Positions 1 through 11,145 of a DNA stretch of 64,000 nucleotides are shown piece after piece. The notes beneath the pieces are model-generated. The model was not told the DNA's origin, did not search any database, and was given only the letters and a program-made list of their open reading frames with translations. The stretch's first letter is position 1. Every line of letters begins with the position of its first letter. Position numbers and translations under genes: made by a program. The stretch covers positions 7,159,205 to 7,223,204 of the forward strand of contig NC_045138.2 of NCBI RefSeq assembly GCF_008831285.2, read 5' to 3'. This stretch comes from Nymphaea colorata (Eukaryota > Streptophyta > Magnoliopsida > Nymphaeales > Nymphaeaceae).

Positions 1-26
1 ACATCAATGTATGGCAGCCTTTTCTC

Positions 27-1993
27 ATGAACCTAAACCATCAAAACCAAATGACCAACTCGACTACCATCAACCCACGACCAAACCAACAGCCTGAGCA
101 ATCACCCATTCCCACACTCACTCCCTCACCACCCTCCACTGCTCCCACCACAACAACTGAGTTGTTTAATCCCTGCAATCTCCCACTTCCAAGTGTCACT
201 ACCCACCCTTTAGAACTCCCTTCCCCTCCTACACATTCCTCACCACCATCATTCCCTACTCTCACTGACATAGCCACCATCCCTTCACCCACCACCACCG
301 CACACTCATCCTTAAGCCCTCCACACTTACCGCTCACCATACCATCCGTCTCCATACCCTCTCACACACATCCCATGATCACAAGATCCATGACCGGTCA
401 TCTCAAACCTAAAACTTGTATCACCATTCAGTCCCAAACATCTGCCAATACCCATGAACCTGTTACTTACAAGGAAGCCTCTCAATCTGCCACTTGGCGA
501 CATGCCATGGATGCCGAGTATCGAGCTTTGCAGGAAAATCACACATGGGACTTAGTTCCTCATCTAGATCATCTTCATGTTATTGGATCCAAGTGGGTCT
601 CCAAGCTGAAATACAATTCTGATGGCACAATTGCTAGACATAAAGCTCACCTCATGGCCAAAGGTTATCTCCAAGAAGCTGGTGTTGATTTCAGTGAAAC
701 GTTCAGTCCTGTCATAAAACCAACTTCTATACGCATGCTTATCTCCTTGGCCGCTCAGTTCAAATGGGATATTCGCCAGCTCGATTTTGATAATGCTTTC
801 TTAAATGGCATTCTCACCGAGGAAGTTTATATGGTGCAGCCTCCCGGTTATGAAGACCCCAACAAACCAAATCATGTGTGTCATCTTATCAAGGCCCTAT
901 ATGGCCTGAAGCAAGCACCACATGCCTGGTACCTGCGCCTCAGTAACTTCCTCCAACACTTGGGATTTAATGTCTCCACCTCGGATCCCTCTTTATTTAT
1001 CTCTCAAGGATGCCAAGCCTTTGTTCTTGTCTATGTTGATGACATCTTGGTAACTGGGCCATCTAACGAGGTAATATCAAAGGTTATTCAAGAACTCAAA
1101 CAACATTTTTCCATCAAAGATATGGGTCGGTTGTCGTATTTTTTAGGAATTGAGGTTATTTATCAAAATGACTGTATTTATCTAAGTCAAAGGAATTATC
1201 TCCTCAATATCCTTAAACAAACACACATGGAAAAGGCCAAACCATCACCTACACCCATGAGCACCACCCACAAGCTACATAAGGATGGTATTCCATATAA
1301 CAACGATACCTTCTACCGAAGCGTCGTTGGTGCGCTTCAATATGCCTGCTTCACCAGACCAGATCTCTCCTTTTCAGTCAACAAAGTATGTCAATACATG
1401 CATCAGCCTACAGTTGATCACTGGAAAGCAGTCAAAAGAATTATGCGATATGTTTAAGGTACTCTTCACTATGGTTTGTGCTTCAAATCGACCACGTTTC
1501 CTCTCACTCTTCAAGCCTACGCTGATGCTGATTGGGGAGGTTGTTTGGACGACAGGAAGTCGACAGGCGGATGTGTGATATTTCTTGGAGGAAATGCCAT
1601 TTCATGGTTTTCAAGAAAACAATGAACTGTAGCTTTATCTAGCACCGAAGCTGAATATAAATCTCTAGCCGGAGGCGTTGCAGAATTACTTTGGAATCAG
1701 TCCTTACTACAAGAATTTGGCTTAAAACCAACCACGGCTCCCATACTTTGGTGCGATAACATTGGAGCACTTTATTTGGCTACCAATCCAGTCTTTCATG
1801 CTCGGACCAAACATGTGGAAATCGACTTCCACTTTGTTCGAGACCATGTCAACAAAGGACATACCAAGGTTCAATTCCTAAGATCAAATGAACAGGTTGC
1901 TGATGGTTTAACAAAACCATTGAATATTATTCTACATCACCAATTCATGAACAATTTGAACGTGCTTGATTACACGCTCAAATTGAGGGGGCA
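27..1993 (+). pseudogene. Copia pol: reverse transcriptase and RNase H, two nonsense codons
   Basis: This is the polyprotein segment that copies element RNA into DNA. Residues 1-130 of the visible frame are a Pro/Ser/Thr-rich linker. RT follows, with the AFLNG motif near 262, KALYGLKQAP near 289-298, and the catalytic YVDDILVTG near 340. After the TAA at 1455-1457, which falls where copia proteins normally read Y-L-K-G-T, the same frame continues through RNase H motifs (DADWGGC, RKSTGG, STEAEY, ADGLTKPL). A second in-frame stop, TGA, lies at 1623-1625. Apart from the two stops the frame is unbroken from position 27 into the LTR, so decay is recent or mild. The upstream protease and integrase are outside the window. 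The family assignment is firm; the exact protein end is not. Confidence 0.88.
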
Positions 1994-2287
1994 TGTTAAG
2001 GCTAATTGTCCAGCCGTTGACACCAACTATGTCAAGAATTGCTGTCCAGCCGTTGCAAATAAAATGGCAGATCCAAATCGACAGCCAGCCTCATCAACAC
2101 GCAATCACAGGGATACAACATCCGCGGTTACGTGATAATCCTTCCAGATTGAATCATTTCCATATCAGTATTCTTAAATGTTTATCATTATTACCATAAC
2201 TTACAATTGTAACATACAAATGAATGTCAATATAAAATGAGTCGAACCTCACACGTTCAAGTGTGAAAGGAGATATTATATTCTTCA
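1994..2287 (+). repeat. 3' LTR of the first copia element
   Basis: It starts with TGTTAAGGCTAATTG directly after a purine-rich tract (ttgagggggc), as expected for a 3' LTR. The right end is set at a CA near 2287 but could lie some 40 bases further. The mate LTR is outside the window, so the boundary cannot be confirmed. Confidence 0.5.
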
Positions 2288-2289
2288 TT

Positions 2290-2660
2290 ATCTTGTTTTC
2301 TGATAATTTTATCCAACCTATTCTCATCAGTGAGCTTCTCTTCCTCTATATCGTCTGCTTCTGTGTGTACATACTGTAAACCCCTCACTCTCGGTTCCAA
2401 CCTAAAGATTTTCCAACCTAAAGATCTTGTTTCCGGCGATGGTGAGGATCTTAAGGGAGCTGTTGTTCTTGTCGAGAATGCCGAGGGCGTAAGTGCGGGG
2501 CTGGAATAGAGCACCTTCACTGGAGTAGTTGTTGCCTACGAAATCGACGCCGGAACCAATGTCGAATCCGGAAGGGAAGTAAGCGACGAAGGGGGCGACC
2601 TGAACCTCCACCTCGGGGACGACGTCCACCTTCAATTCCACGGTCTCCCGCCATCTCCTC
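2290..2660 (-). pseudogene. Fragment resembling RNA polymerase I subunit RPA49
   Basis: Read on the minus strand, this gives a protein with blocks I associate with the N-terminal part of plant RPA49, a Pol I subunit: PFVAYFPSGFD, VDFVGNNYS, TYALGILDK and NKIFRLEPRVRG, then an acidic stretch (EADDIEEEKLTDE). Two defects are visible. A 16-bp tandem duplication (2395-2410 and 2411-2426) repeats the codons for KIFRLE and shifts the frame. The spacing between PSGFD and VDFVG also looks shorter than I expect for the family, suggesting an internal deletion. There is no start ATG and no downstream gene body. It is wedged between two copia elements, so it is a relic. The identity comes from motif memory, not from a search. 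Confidence 0.5.
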
Positions 2661-2880
2661 CTGCCAATTAAAAAGGAGCAGGAAACAGAGGTGTTGAATT
2701 ACAAAGCTGATATTATGGATTGCGATTCAATGAAGAATTGAGCTGAACTTGCTGTCGTTCGGGTCTTCATAAATCCCCCTAATCATAAGCATCTTTAATC
2801 AAAGGAGAACGGTAGAAAGAAGCGATGCAACAAGTTATGCCAACAAGTTTAATATCTTAAGTCCATATTATATCCATCAT
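2661..2880. other. Unassigned spacer between gene fragment and second copia element
   Basis: I see no coding signal, LTR end or tandem repeat. The left boundary of the next copia element is not recognisable, so part of this may be its degraded leader. Confidence 0.4.
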
Positions 2881-2928
2881 TCAGATGGACCAGATCTCCG
2901 TCAACAGGTCCATCTTATGTAATTTTTA

Positions 2929-3260
2929 ATGGGACTCAACGATAGTTATGCAGGTATTAGAAGTCATCTCTTATTAATGGATCCTCTTCCAACCATGGCC
3001 AAGGTGTACTCTTTTCTCATCCAAGAAGAAAAACAAAGAGACGTCAATATTATTCAAAATGATGGAAAGACTTCTATTCTTGCTGTTCAATCCCATGATG
3101 GAGACAAACGCAATCAAATCAAGGAGAAGGGAAGACTTCGACTAAAATGCGAGCATTTCGGGAACTCGGTCACATCAAGGCAAAGTGTTATTTCCTCGTT
3201 GGTTTTCCTAACAAGTCAAGTTCTTCCAATGCACCAACAAGGCCGAATGTGAACGCCACA
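2929..3260 (+). pseudogene. Copia gag remnant
   Basis: MGLNDSYAGIRSHLLLMDPL followed by KVYSFLIQEEKQR matches the C-terminal part of copia gag (UBN2-like). A cysteine/histidine cluster follows near 3140-3190 (CEHFG, then GHIKAKCY in a second frame), which is the remains of the CCHC zinc knuckle split by a frameshift. Gag forms the particle that packages element RNA. Confidence 0.75.
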
Positions 3261-6200
3261 AGGTCCCCTGCTATCGATCAGTCCCAAACTCAGCTATTTC
3301 AAAAATTTCTTGAGTTCATGGAAAACTCAAGTCGAGGTACCAATGACCCCAAAATAAATTTTTTAGGTAAGCTCCCACCACTCATTTCATGTGCCACAAC
3401 CAGCCAATCATGGAGACTTGACACTAGAGCAAAGCACCACATCACCAAGGCTTTATCTAACCTTGACCAACCCGTAACCATAAATCATCCACCAATTAGT
3501 CTACCCAATGGCTTTAAAACTTCCGTCTCACATATAGAGGATGTGATTATTTCTCCCACCATTACTCTAAAAAATGTTTTATATGTCCCAACATTTAATT
3601 TCAATGTCATTTCCATGCCTAGGCTTTGTAGTGACTCAAAATTGGATGCAAAGTTTAATGAGAACTTTTGTCTGGACCATCACTCGACGACTACAATTGG
3701 AATGGGTAGACTGAAAATGGGTTGTACGTCCTCAATGAAGAAAGAGTTGCTGTTAGCACAACCACAACCAAACCTATAAATTGGCATCTCAGACTTGGGC
3801 ATGCTTCCAATCCCAAACTTCTGACGTTATCTCACTTGGAACTCATTGAATCCTATATGCCATTTGATAATTGTGATACTTGTTTTGCTACAAAAAGTAC
3901 AAGAAATCATTTTCCAATTAGTTTCATCTCTACTCATGCACCTTTTGAATTGATTCACTGTGATGTTTAGGGAGGCTACTAGATAGCTTCATTAAGTGGC
4001 ACACATTATATCTTAACAATAGTAGATGATTTCTCTCGATCTACGTGGGTCTCTCTTATGAGACACAAATCTGAAGTTTTTTGCATGATTAACACCCTTA
4101 TAGAAAATCAATTTCAAACAGGAATTAAAATTATTAGGAGTAATAATGGGACTGAATTTTTTTCTCAAGATATGCAAAATTTTCTTCATGAAAAGGGCAT
4201 TAATCGTCAACATAGTTGCATTGCTATACCACAACAAAATGGAGTAGTTGAACGCTAGCATCAAGATCTTTTTAACATGGCTCAATCACTTCATTTCCAA
4301 GCAAATTTGCCCATCAAATTTTGGGGAGAATACATTACTACAACAACTTATTTTCTGAATAAGTTGCCCACCGATGCACTTCACAATAAAATGCCCTATG
4401 AAATCTTGTTCAAAAAAGCCCCCAATTACAAACACTTCTGCGTGTTTGGATGTCTATGTTATGCTCATAATGTTTACAAAAAGCATAAATTTGATATGTG
4501 TGCAAGAAGATGTATCTTTCTTGGATACCCATATGGACAAGCGGCATATCAAGTTTATGATCTTTAAAACAATGTTTTGTTCACCAGTAGGGATGTTCAT
4601 TTTTGTGAAGACCATTTTCCTTACAAAAATGAAAATATTACTAATGGAGATGGAATGGTAGTGCTTCCCTTACCATTCAGTGATCAAATTTTAGGCGAGC
4701 ATGAGATCTTCTCAAATCTGGCCCAACACCAAAATCTCTCTATTCCTAATTTGCAAACAAACCATGACCACCACAATATTCAACCTAGTGATGAACTAGA
4801 CAACCAAATCCAAGATACTAGTAATGTCAACACAAACACCACCAATGATTCTATTCAGCTCTGTAGGTCTTCCCGCCCAAGACATATGCCCAATCACCTT
4901 AAAGACTACAAGTGTTTTTCTACTCTACCCATTTCTAACAAGTTGTTACTGAGTGATGGTTCAACAATAACAAAAGGTACACGTTATCCAATTGCTTCAT
5001 ATATTGATCATTCCAATTTCACCTCCCATTATCAATGTTTCATGACTACCCTACTTGAGCAACTTGAGCCTTCATCTTTTTCCCAAGCTATGCAGGACCC
5101 AAAGTGGCGAGAAGCCATGCGTGTTGAAATCAATGCATTGCAAGAAAACCAAACTTGGACCGTCACCAAGCTACCTCTCGGCAAAACCCCCATCGGTTGC
5201 AAATGGGTATTCAAGATCAAATACCAATTTGATGGATCAGCTGAAAAATACAAGGCCTGCCTTGTTGCCAAAGGATACTCTTAGACTAAAGGTGTTGATT
5301 ATAATGAAACCTTCGCTCTTTTTGCCAAAATTTCTACCATCCGCTGTTTGCTTGCCCTTGCAGCCATTTAAAAGTGGCATCTATTTCAGGTCTATGTTAA
5401 TAACGCATTTCTTCATGGCGACTTGGTAGAAGAAGTGCATATGCAGTTGCCACCTTGTTTCATTCGACAAGGGGAGAAAGATATGGTATGTCGATTGAAG
5501 AAATTAATTTATGAACTTAAACAATCGTCATGAAATTGGTTCTTTAAATTGACAACATTTTTCAAAAGTTTGGGTTTTTCTCAATCAAAGGCAGATTACT
5601 CATTGTTTTCCAAAACTACGACTAGAGGAAGCATATTTCTAGTGATCTATATTGATGATATAATTATTGCAGGCAACGACTTATTGGGAATCAAGAATAT
5701 CAAATATTTGATGAATGAGAAATTCAAGTTAAAAGACTTGGGGAAGCCTAGATGCATGCTCAACATTGAAGCTGCAAGATCTGAAAAAGGTATATTTTTA
5801 TCTCAAAGTAATATCTCCACAATATTTTACATGAAATAGGCTATATGGGAGCAAAACCATATGACTCTCCTATGGAACAACACTTGAAGCTTGATAATGA
5901 AGAAGGAGAGGTATTCAAAGATGCCAGTCAATATAGAAAAATCATTAGTAAGCTCATATATTTGACTATAATTAGACCCGATATCGTACATACGGTACAT
6001 ATATTAAGACAATTTATGAGCAAACCCTGCATCCCGCACAGAGAAGCGATGAATCACCTTCTAAAGTACCTAAAGGGAACTGTAGGTTATGGGGTATTAT
6101 TGTGTTCAGAAAGTGCCATCCAACTTAAGGCATATTGTGATTCAGATTGGGTATCATGTCCCATGACTCGAAGATCAACAAGTGGATATTCCACTATGAT

Positions 6201-6600
6201 CAACAACAGTCCCATTACATGAAAAACTAAGAAGCAAACAACAGTTTCTAGGTCTTCTGCTGAAGCTTAGTACTGATCCATGGCACTTGCAACATGTGAA
6301 TTCACATGGCTTAAAGCTCTCCTACAAGATTTTGGGATATCTCACATGCAACCGATCACTTTATTTTGCAATAATCAAACTGCAATGCACATAGCAAACA
6401 ATCCTGTATTTCACAAGTAGACCAAGCATATTGAAATTGGCTGCCACATTGTTAGAGACAAAATTCTAAGTGGAGAGATTCAAACTCAGTTTGTGCCCTC
6501 CTCTCGGCAAGTTGCAGACGTATTCACTAAGTCACTAGGACGGGAAGTGTTCCAAACATTCAGAAGCAAGTTGGCACTCTTCAATCCAGGAGCGCCAACT
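3260..6600 (+). pseudogene. Copia pol remnant (protease, integrase, RT, RNase H), multiply broken
   Basis: Segments in order: protease-like (RLDTRAKHHIT near 3415-3450); the pre-integrase block (NWHLRLGHAS near 3779-3810, DTCFATKSTRNH); the integrase core (IVDDFSR near 4020, RSNNGTEFF near 4140, QQNGVVER near 4240); RT N-part (WREAMRVEINALQENQTW near 5105-5160); RT catalytic YIDDIIIAGND near 5650-5680; and RNase H (SRSSAEA near 6250, ADVFTKSLGRE near 6520-6545). Stops occur at about 3968, 4257, 4565, 5282, 5837, 6220 and 6268, with several frame changes. The region is a fossil. It ends at the purine tract cttgaaggggag, immediately before the LTR. Confidence 0.85.
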
Positions 6601-6610
6601 TGAAGGGGAG

Positions 6611-6856
6611 TGTTGGAAAGATCTAACAGAGATAAGCTTTCCATAACAAAATTCTGGTAGTAACATTTTTGGTTTATCTTTATCTAAGCAATAGTTTGAT
6701 CTGATCCCTACATAATCTTTGTTATCTCATTTAGAGGCTTACCCAAAACTGTGTAACACCCATTATAAATATGTAGATCTGTCGTGAATACAAGTAAGTA
6801 AAAATTCCTCTTCTCTATGTTACTTCATCTTGTCCTTTGCCATTACAAATTTATCA
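6611..6856 (+). repeat. 3' LTR of the second copia element
   Basis: It begins TGTTGGAAAGATC right after the purine tract at 6601-6610 and ends at a CA (tttatca) near 6856, about 246 bp. It contains a weak TATA-like region (tataaat at 6763). The mate LTR is missing. Confidence 0.65.
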
Positions 6857-7207
6857 GAGGGGAACTTTCAGAATGCATACGTATAAGTCTATATATGTAT
6901 GCTTCAGTTTTTTTTTTTGTTTTACTTTTCTGCTAGGTTGTTGCAGTTTTAAACTTCTTTTTAGTTGACTATGCATGGATGTTATATGAATATCGTTATA
7001 ATGTGTTTTTTTTTTTTGGAACATGGTTACTTTTGTAGTGTGGTGTTGAAGTTTTATTTTTTCCTCTTAAACAGGTTTTGGTTTGACAAGGCTACGTTTA
7101 TTTACTATGTGTATGTTTTCAATGGGTTGTAAAAATTTCTTGATGTAACAGGTTTTAAACATTCAATGGCAACATTTTTGTCTCTTCATTTTTGTGTCCA
7201 TGCTACA
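6857..7207. other. AT-rich spacer
   Basis: T-rich sequence with several poly-T runs. I see no gene, repeat or element terminus in it. Confidence 0.5.
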
Positions 7208-9450
7208 GTCACACACAGTTAGGCATGTCTATGGAAGTTTGTCTGTGCGGTGGACAAATTTCTAAGCTGATTTTCTGCCATGATCAAGTGCCTATGTGCA
7301 CATTTAAAATGAGATAGGTTACCTATGTTATCAATTTTTGGTGCATTGTATACGGGAAGTCAATCATTGGTGTATCGGAAAGAAACACACCTGTTGGAGG
7401 TTAGGCGGCCTCCATCCCTTTATTTATTTTTTATCATATACTTGAATCCCCCATACTTGGAGTCGGCTCAAGTTCTTCTTAACCCCATTCTTATTTCAAT
7501 GAACATACCGAACAATGTGCCATTTCTTGGAGCCTAACCGGATCTAATTTTTCAGTCATATAAAATCCGGTGAGTCCAAGTTTTTATTCGGTGTATCTAT
7601 TTTCTTACATCCGAACCAAGTTTGTTCCATTGGGGACTAGATCAAAACCCATTTTTGACCAATTTTTTTCTTGATCGGCTGGTTTAATTTGAGAAGCAAT
7701 TAAAATATGATAACCAAATTAAAGTTTGAGAAATTCAATCATTAAGTCAGCTTTGCCTTTTGGCAAGTCAAAATGAAAGTCCTTCTCATTCAACAACGTG
7801 TCAAGAAGGGTTTATGATAGCTGATACTAAGCAAGATATGGATGCCAAATCTCTTGCAACAATACAACCATCCTTGTCCAATAAAGTTTTACAAGAAGTG
7901 GTCCATGACAAGATGGTAAGAGCTCTATGGCAAAAGTTGAAGCCTCTTTACATGAATATGCTAACCAATAAGCTTCATTTAAAGCAAAAGTTCTACACCA
8001 TACAAAATGAATGAAGTTGTGTCACCAAGGGCACATTTAGATGAGTTTAATTTCATCGTCATGGATCTAGAAAATTATGATGTTAAGATTGAAGAAGAAG
8101 ATCAGACTGTCATACTGTATGCTTACTACCACCATCTTACAAGAATTTTAAGGAGACCATGAATGTTGGAAGAGAAACGATCTCCATGGAAGAGGTGAAA
8201 ACAACTCTATGCTCCAAAGAGTTGATGGATAAAGTTCTTACCAAAACAATATCAATATCAAATCCTAATCGAGATCCAAATCGAAAGGATAATTCATATT
8301 GCAAATATTGCAAAAAGATGTGATACAATAGAAGAGTGCTGCAAACTAATAAAGAAAAGAAGCACCAAAATGAAAATAAGCAACATGCTGAAGCCAGCAG
8401 TGCATAGGAAGACAAATTTGTCATACTAGTCACCATGTCCAGATATTGATTGATAGTTGGATCCTTGACTCGGGCAGTTCCTACCACATGATGCCCCACA
8501 AGGAATGGTGCTAATGTATAAAACTATTGAAGGTGGAATTGTTCTCACAAAAAATTATTCATCATGCAAAATAGTTGGGACACAAACTGTTAGAATTAGA
8601 ATGCATGATGGTATAATCAGAATATGCTCACATATGTTTGGTATGTTGTAGGACTTACCAAAAATTCATATCTCTTGGTGCTCTAGAGTCAAAAGGTGTT
8701 ACATCAGTAAAGGTGGAGTTTTTAAAGTCAATAAATATACCTTAGACCTCACAAAAGCCAGATCTAGAAAATGGGCTGGATCTATAGTCATTGTTGCAGC
8801 CATGATATACATAACAAGTCAAGATAATACCAAGTTGTAGCATATGAGGCTCGGGAACATGAGTGAAAGGGAACTGACCATATTCTCCAAACAGGGATTA
8901 CTTGATGATCCAAGTATCGGGAAGCTAAAATTCTAGCAGTACTATGTTCTTGGTAAGCAACGGAGAGTAATTTTTTACACTACCATCCACCACATGAAAG
9001 TTATGCTAGATTATATACACTCTTATTTATGTGGTCACTTTCAAGTACCATTTAAAGGTGATGCAAGGTATGCACCCACCTTTATAGATGACTTCTCAAA
9101 AAAAGTCTGGGCCTATGTTCTAACATTGAAGTAAAAAACCTTAATTTATTTGAGGCAGTGGAAGACCCTTATTAAAAATCAGATATGCGGAAGGATGAAG
9201 CGACTGGGGACAAATGATGGTCCTGATTTTTGCTCGATCACATTTGAAGCCTTTTGCAAGAAGGCAATAATTACCCGACAAAGAACTGTGAAGGAAACTC
9301 TACAACAAAATGGAGTTGCTGAACATGAATTGAACTCTTATAGAAAAAGCTCGATGTATATTGCTGAATGCCAACATTTGTAGAGTTTTGGGTAGAAGCC
9401 ATATCTCCGGCAACATGTCTAATAAACCACTCTCTCCATTTGCTGTAAGA
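7208..9450 (+). mobile_element. Ty1/copia family X, copy A (gag to integrase, 3'-truncated)
   Basis: Nucleotide similarity runs from about 7340 to 9440 against 14886-16960 (copy B), including the leader motif gtgtatcggaaagaaac. Coding remnants: gag (ALWQKLKPLYMNMLTNKLHL near 7920-7985), a Lys-rich region with two close cysteines (SYCKYCKK near 8295), protease (DSWILDSGSSYHMMPHKE near 8450-8505), pre-integrase (RLGNMSERELTIFSKQG) and integrase (HMKVMLDYIHS, FIDDFSKKVWAYV). The integrase C-terminus, RT and RNase H are absent. Stops and frameshifts are common. LTRs were not identified. Confidence 0.78.
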
Positions 9451-10440
9451 CCTTGCTTATTTTTACTTGTGTGCAGTCATATATATAGTAATAAATATGT
9501 TATATGGTAAAGGCTATATATATTCATTTAGTTGTTTATTTATTTTCAACCTTAGAACCAATCAACCCATTTATTATCATAATTATGGTGTAGAAAACTG
9601 AAATTAATCAATAAGGTGGTTGAGGGCTGAGAAATGTGGCTTATGGGACAAACTAAATACAACTAGTTTATTAAAAGATGACGGCGGAATCTGAAGAGTC
9701 ACTTCCTTTATTTGAAAGAAAAGGAAAAAATCGGATGGAAGCTACAGCGCCCTACTAAAAAACTTATTTAAACTAGTGTGAAAACACTCTACCCTCTTAT
9801 TTGCCACAGTAGTAGTAAGAAGGGACTTGGCACTAAGAATGAAGAGCAAGGTGTCGTGGGCTCTGTTCTGCTACATTAATGGTGTAGGTCAAAGTTAGTA
9901 GAAACTCATTGTGGCACTTCCATCTTTCTAGCCTTGGGTTGTGGTGGAAGACCAGGACATGGGTGAAGGTGTTGCTGGGAGCAAAATGTCATGTTGTTGG
10001 CTGAACTTGGTAAGTGGTCGGCTTACCTAAAATGGGTTATACAGTTATATGTGGAGAGATGTGGATATATAGAGATATATACTTCTGTTCAAAGGTACAT
10101 ATTGTTATATGCAAATGGATATGGTTGCAAGGGAAGAGAGTGATCTGAGGATCCGTCTGAGTGAATCAAGCTATGCAGAGTGAAGTTAGAATGAAGAAGT
10201 TACAGGCAAACTAAACTTTACAAATTTCAGAATTTTTGGTAAGGGATTATTCAAGTATTGCACATGAAATTTCTTATATAATTAAGCAAACATAAGAAAA
10301 TCAACTTGTATAGATATATGTACATACATACTTCGATGTAGGATACACGTTATAATCTAAATTATACATGTGGATGTGTTGCAAGGTCTTCAATGAGGGA
10401 TGTTTGCTCTTGAGTAGTGGGTTGTAAACTTCATCTAATG
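9451..10440. other. Unassigned intergenic sequence
   Basis: No coding pattern, splice structure or terminal repeat is visible. It starts where copia copy A is truncated. It probably contains eroded transposon sequence, but I cannot assign it. Confidence 0.4.
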
Positions 10441-10727
10441 TAACGAGTATGAGGGTATACAACTGTAGGCATGTAGCTCATATATATTGTGGTGCTTTCA
10501 TCATTGTTGGGCGAATCACGATCCATACCATAATGAAAGTCATAATTGTGAAGATTCTATGAATTGTGGGGATGTAAAGGTTTGATGAAGGCACCATGCT
10601 TGAAGCAAGAGAACACGACTCAAAGAGAAACACCTAACAATCATGAAAGCACAAAACTAAATAGCAAAAGAAATCCGACAAACCCATTATCAGAAAATTC
10701 TCCTTTAGGAAAAGAGCTTTGATACCA
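10441..10727 (-). other. Minus-strand retroelement leader with initiator-Met tRNA primer binding site
   Basis: On the minus strand the LTR end (...CTTAACA) is followed at 10727-10714 by TGGTATCAAAGCTC. This closely matches the plant copia primer binding site (TGGTATCAGAGC, complementary to initiator-Met tRNA). Downstream on the minus strand, about 10560-10500, is a stretch that also begins the gag of the 14.5-kb element (cacaattatgactttc). The rest of this internal domain is not recognisable. Confidence 0.6.
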
Positions 10728-11017
10728 TGTTAAGGTAAGAGCAAAGAAATAAAAGGTAAGAAGAACACACTATGTAAGAGGTTTAGTGATTTGATCACCT
10801 ATGTCCTCTAAAGATTGCTCTTTTTTCTCTGTCTCTATTACAAATCAGAGCGATAAGGTTCTTTTAAATATGGATCTTGATTACATAAATGGTGGACATC
10901 TGATTTAATACAACTGTCAAAAATTTCAAATTTATTTCACTATTATGGCCATAAATGTCTCTTTGATTCTGCACTCCTTTCTCATGCGCTATTTTTGAAT
11001 TTTTGCTATTCTTAACA
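10728..11017 (-). repeat. LTR-like unit, 290 bp, inverted relative to 14587-14879
   Basis: It begins TGTTAAGG and ends TTCTTAACA on the plus strand, so its termini are themselves inverted repeats. Most of its length is the reverse complement of 14587-14879; shared blocks include gattgctct, ggtggacatct and gctatttttgaatt. The adjoining primer binding site places it as a minus-strand 5' LTR. A plus-oriented gag leader follows on the other side (11018-11145), so the unit lies at the centre of a head-to-head arrangement. Confidence 0.6.
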
Positions 11018-11145
11018 TCATTAATGTTCTTGTCTATTTCCTTTGGTTGTTGCTAGATACGATTTGTAGAATCTCCACAATTATGACTTTTGTTATGGTC
11101 TGAATAATTATGTGCCTGATCTGGATCTGAGATTTTCTTTACATG

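Larger units (their letters stand above)
1..2290 (+). mobile_element. Ty1/copia LTR retrotransposon, 3' part (5' end outside window)
   Basis: The element enters from the left edge and holds the end of the integrase-RT linker, reverse transcriptase, RNase H, a polypurine tract (about 1981-1992) and the start of a 3' LTR at 1994 (TGTTAAGG). Only the 3' portion is visible, so no target duplication can be tested. The coding frame is interrupted by only two stops, which makes this the best-preserved copia copy in the window. The downstream LTR end is uncertain: TG...CA ends near 2287 or 2329 are both possible. Confidence 0.85.
2881..6856 (+). mobile_element. Degenerate Ty1/copia retrotransposon with 3' LTR
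   Basis: The order gag, zinc-knuckle remnant, protease, integrase, RT, RNase H, purine tract, LTR is the copia order and all parts are in the plus orientation. The 5' LTR is not recognisable, so the element is 5'-truncated or its start has been lost. Many stops and frameshifts show that it cannot encode its proteins. Confidence 0.85.

Noticed and set aside
4013-4285. Minus-strand frame of 90 codons within the second copia element
   Set aside because: Shadow of the integrase core on the plus strand.
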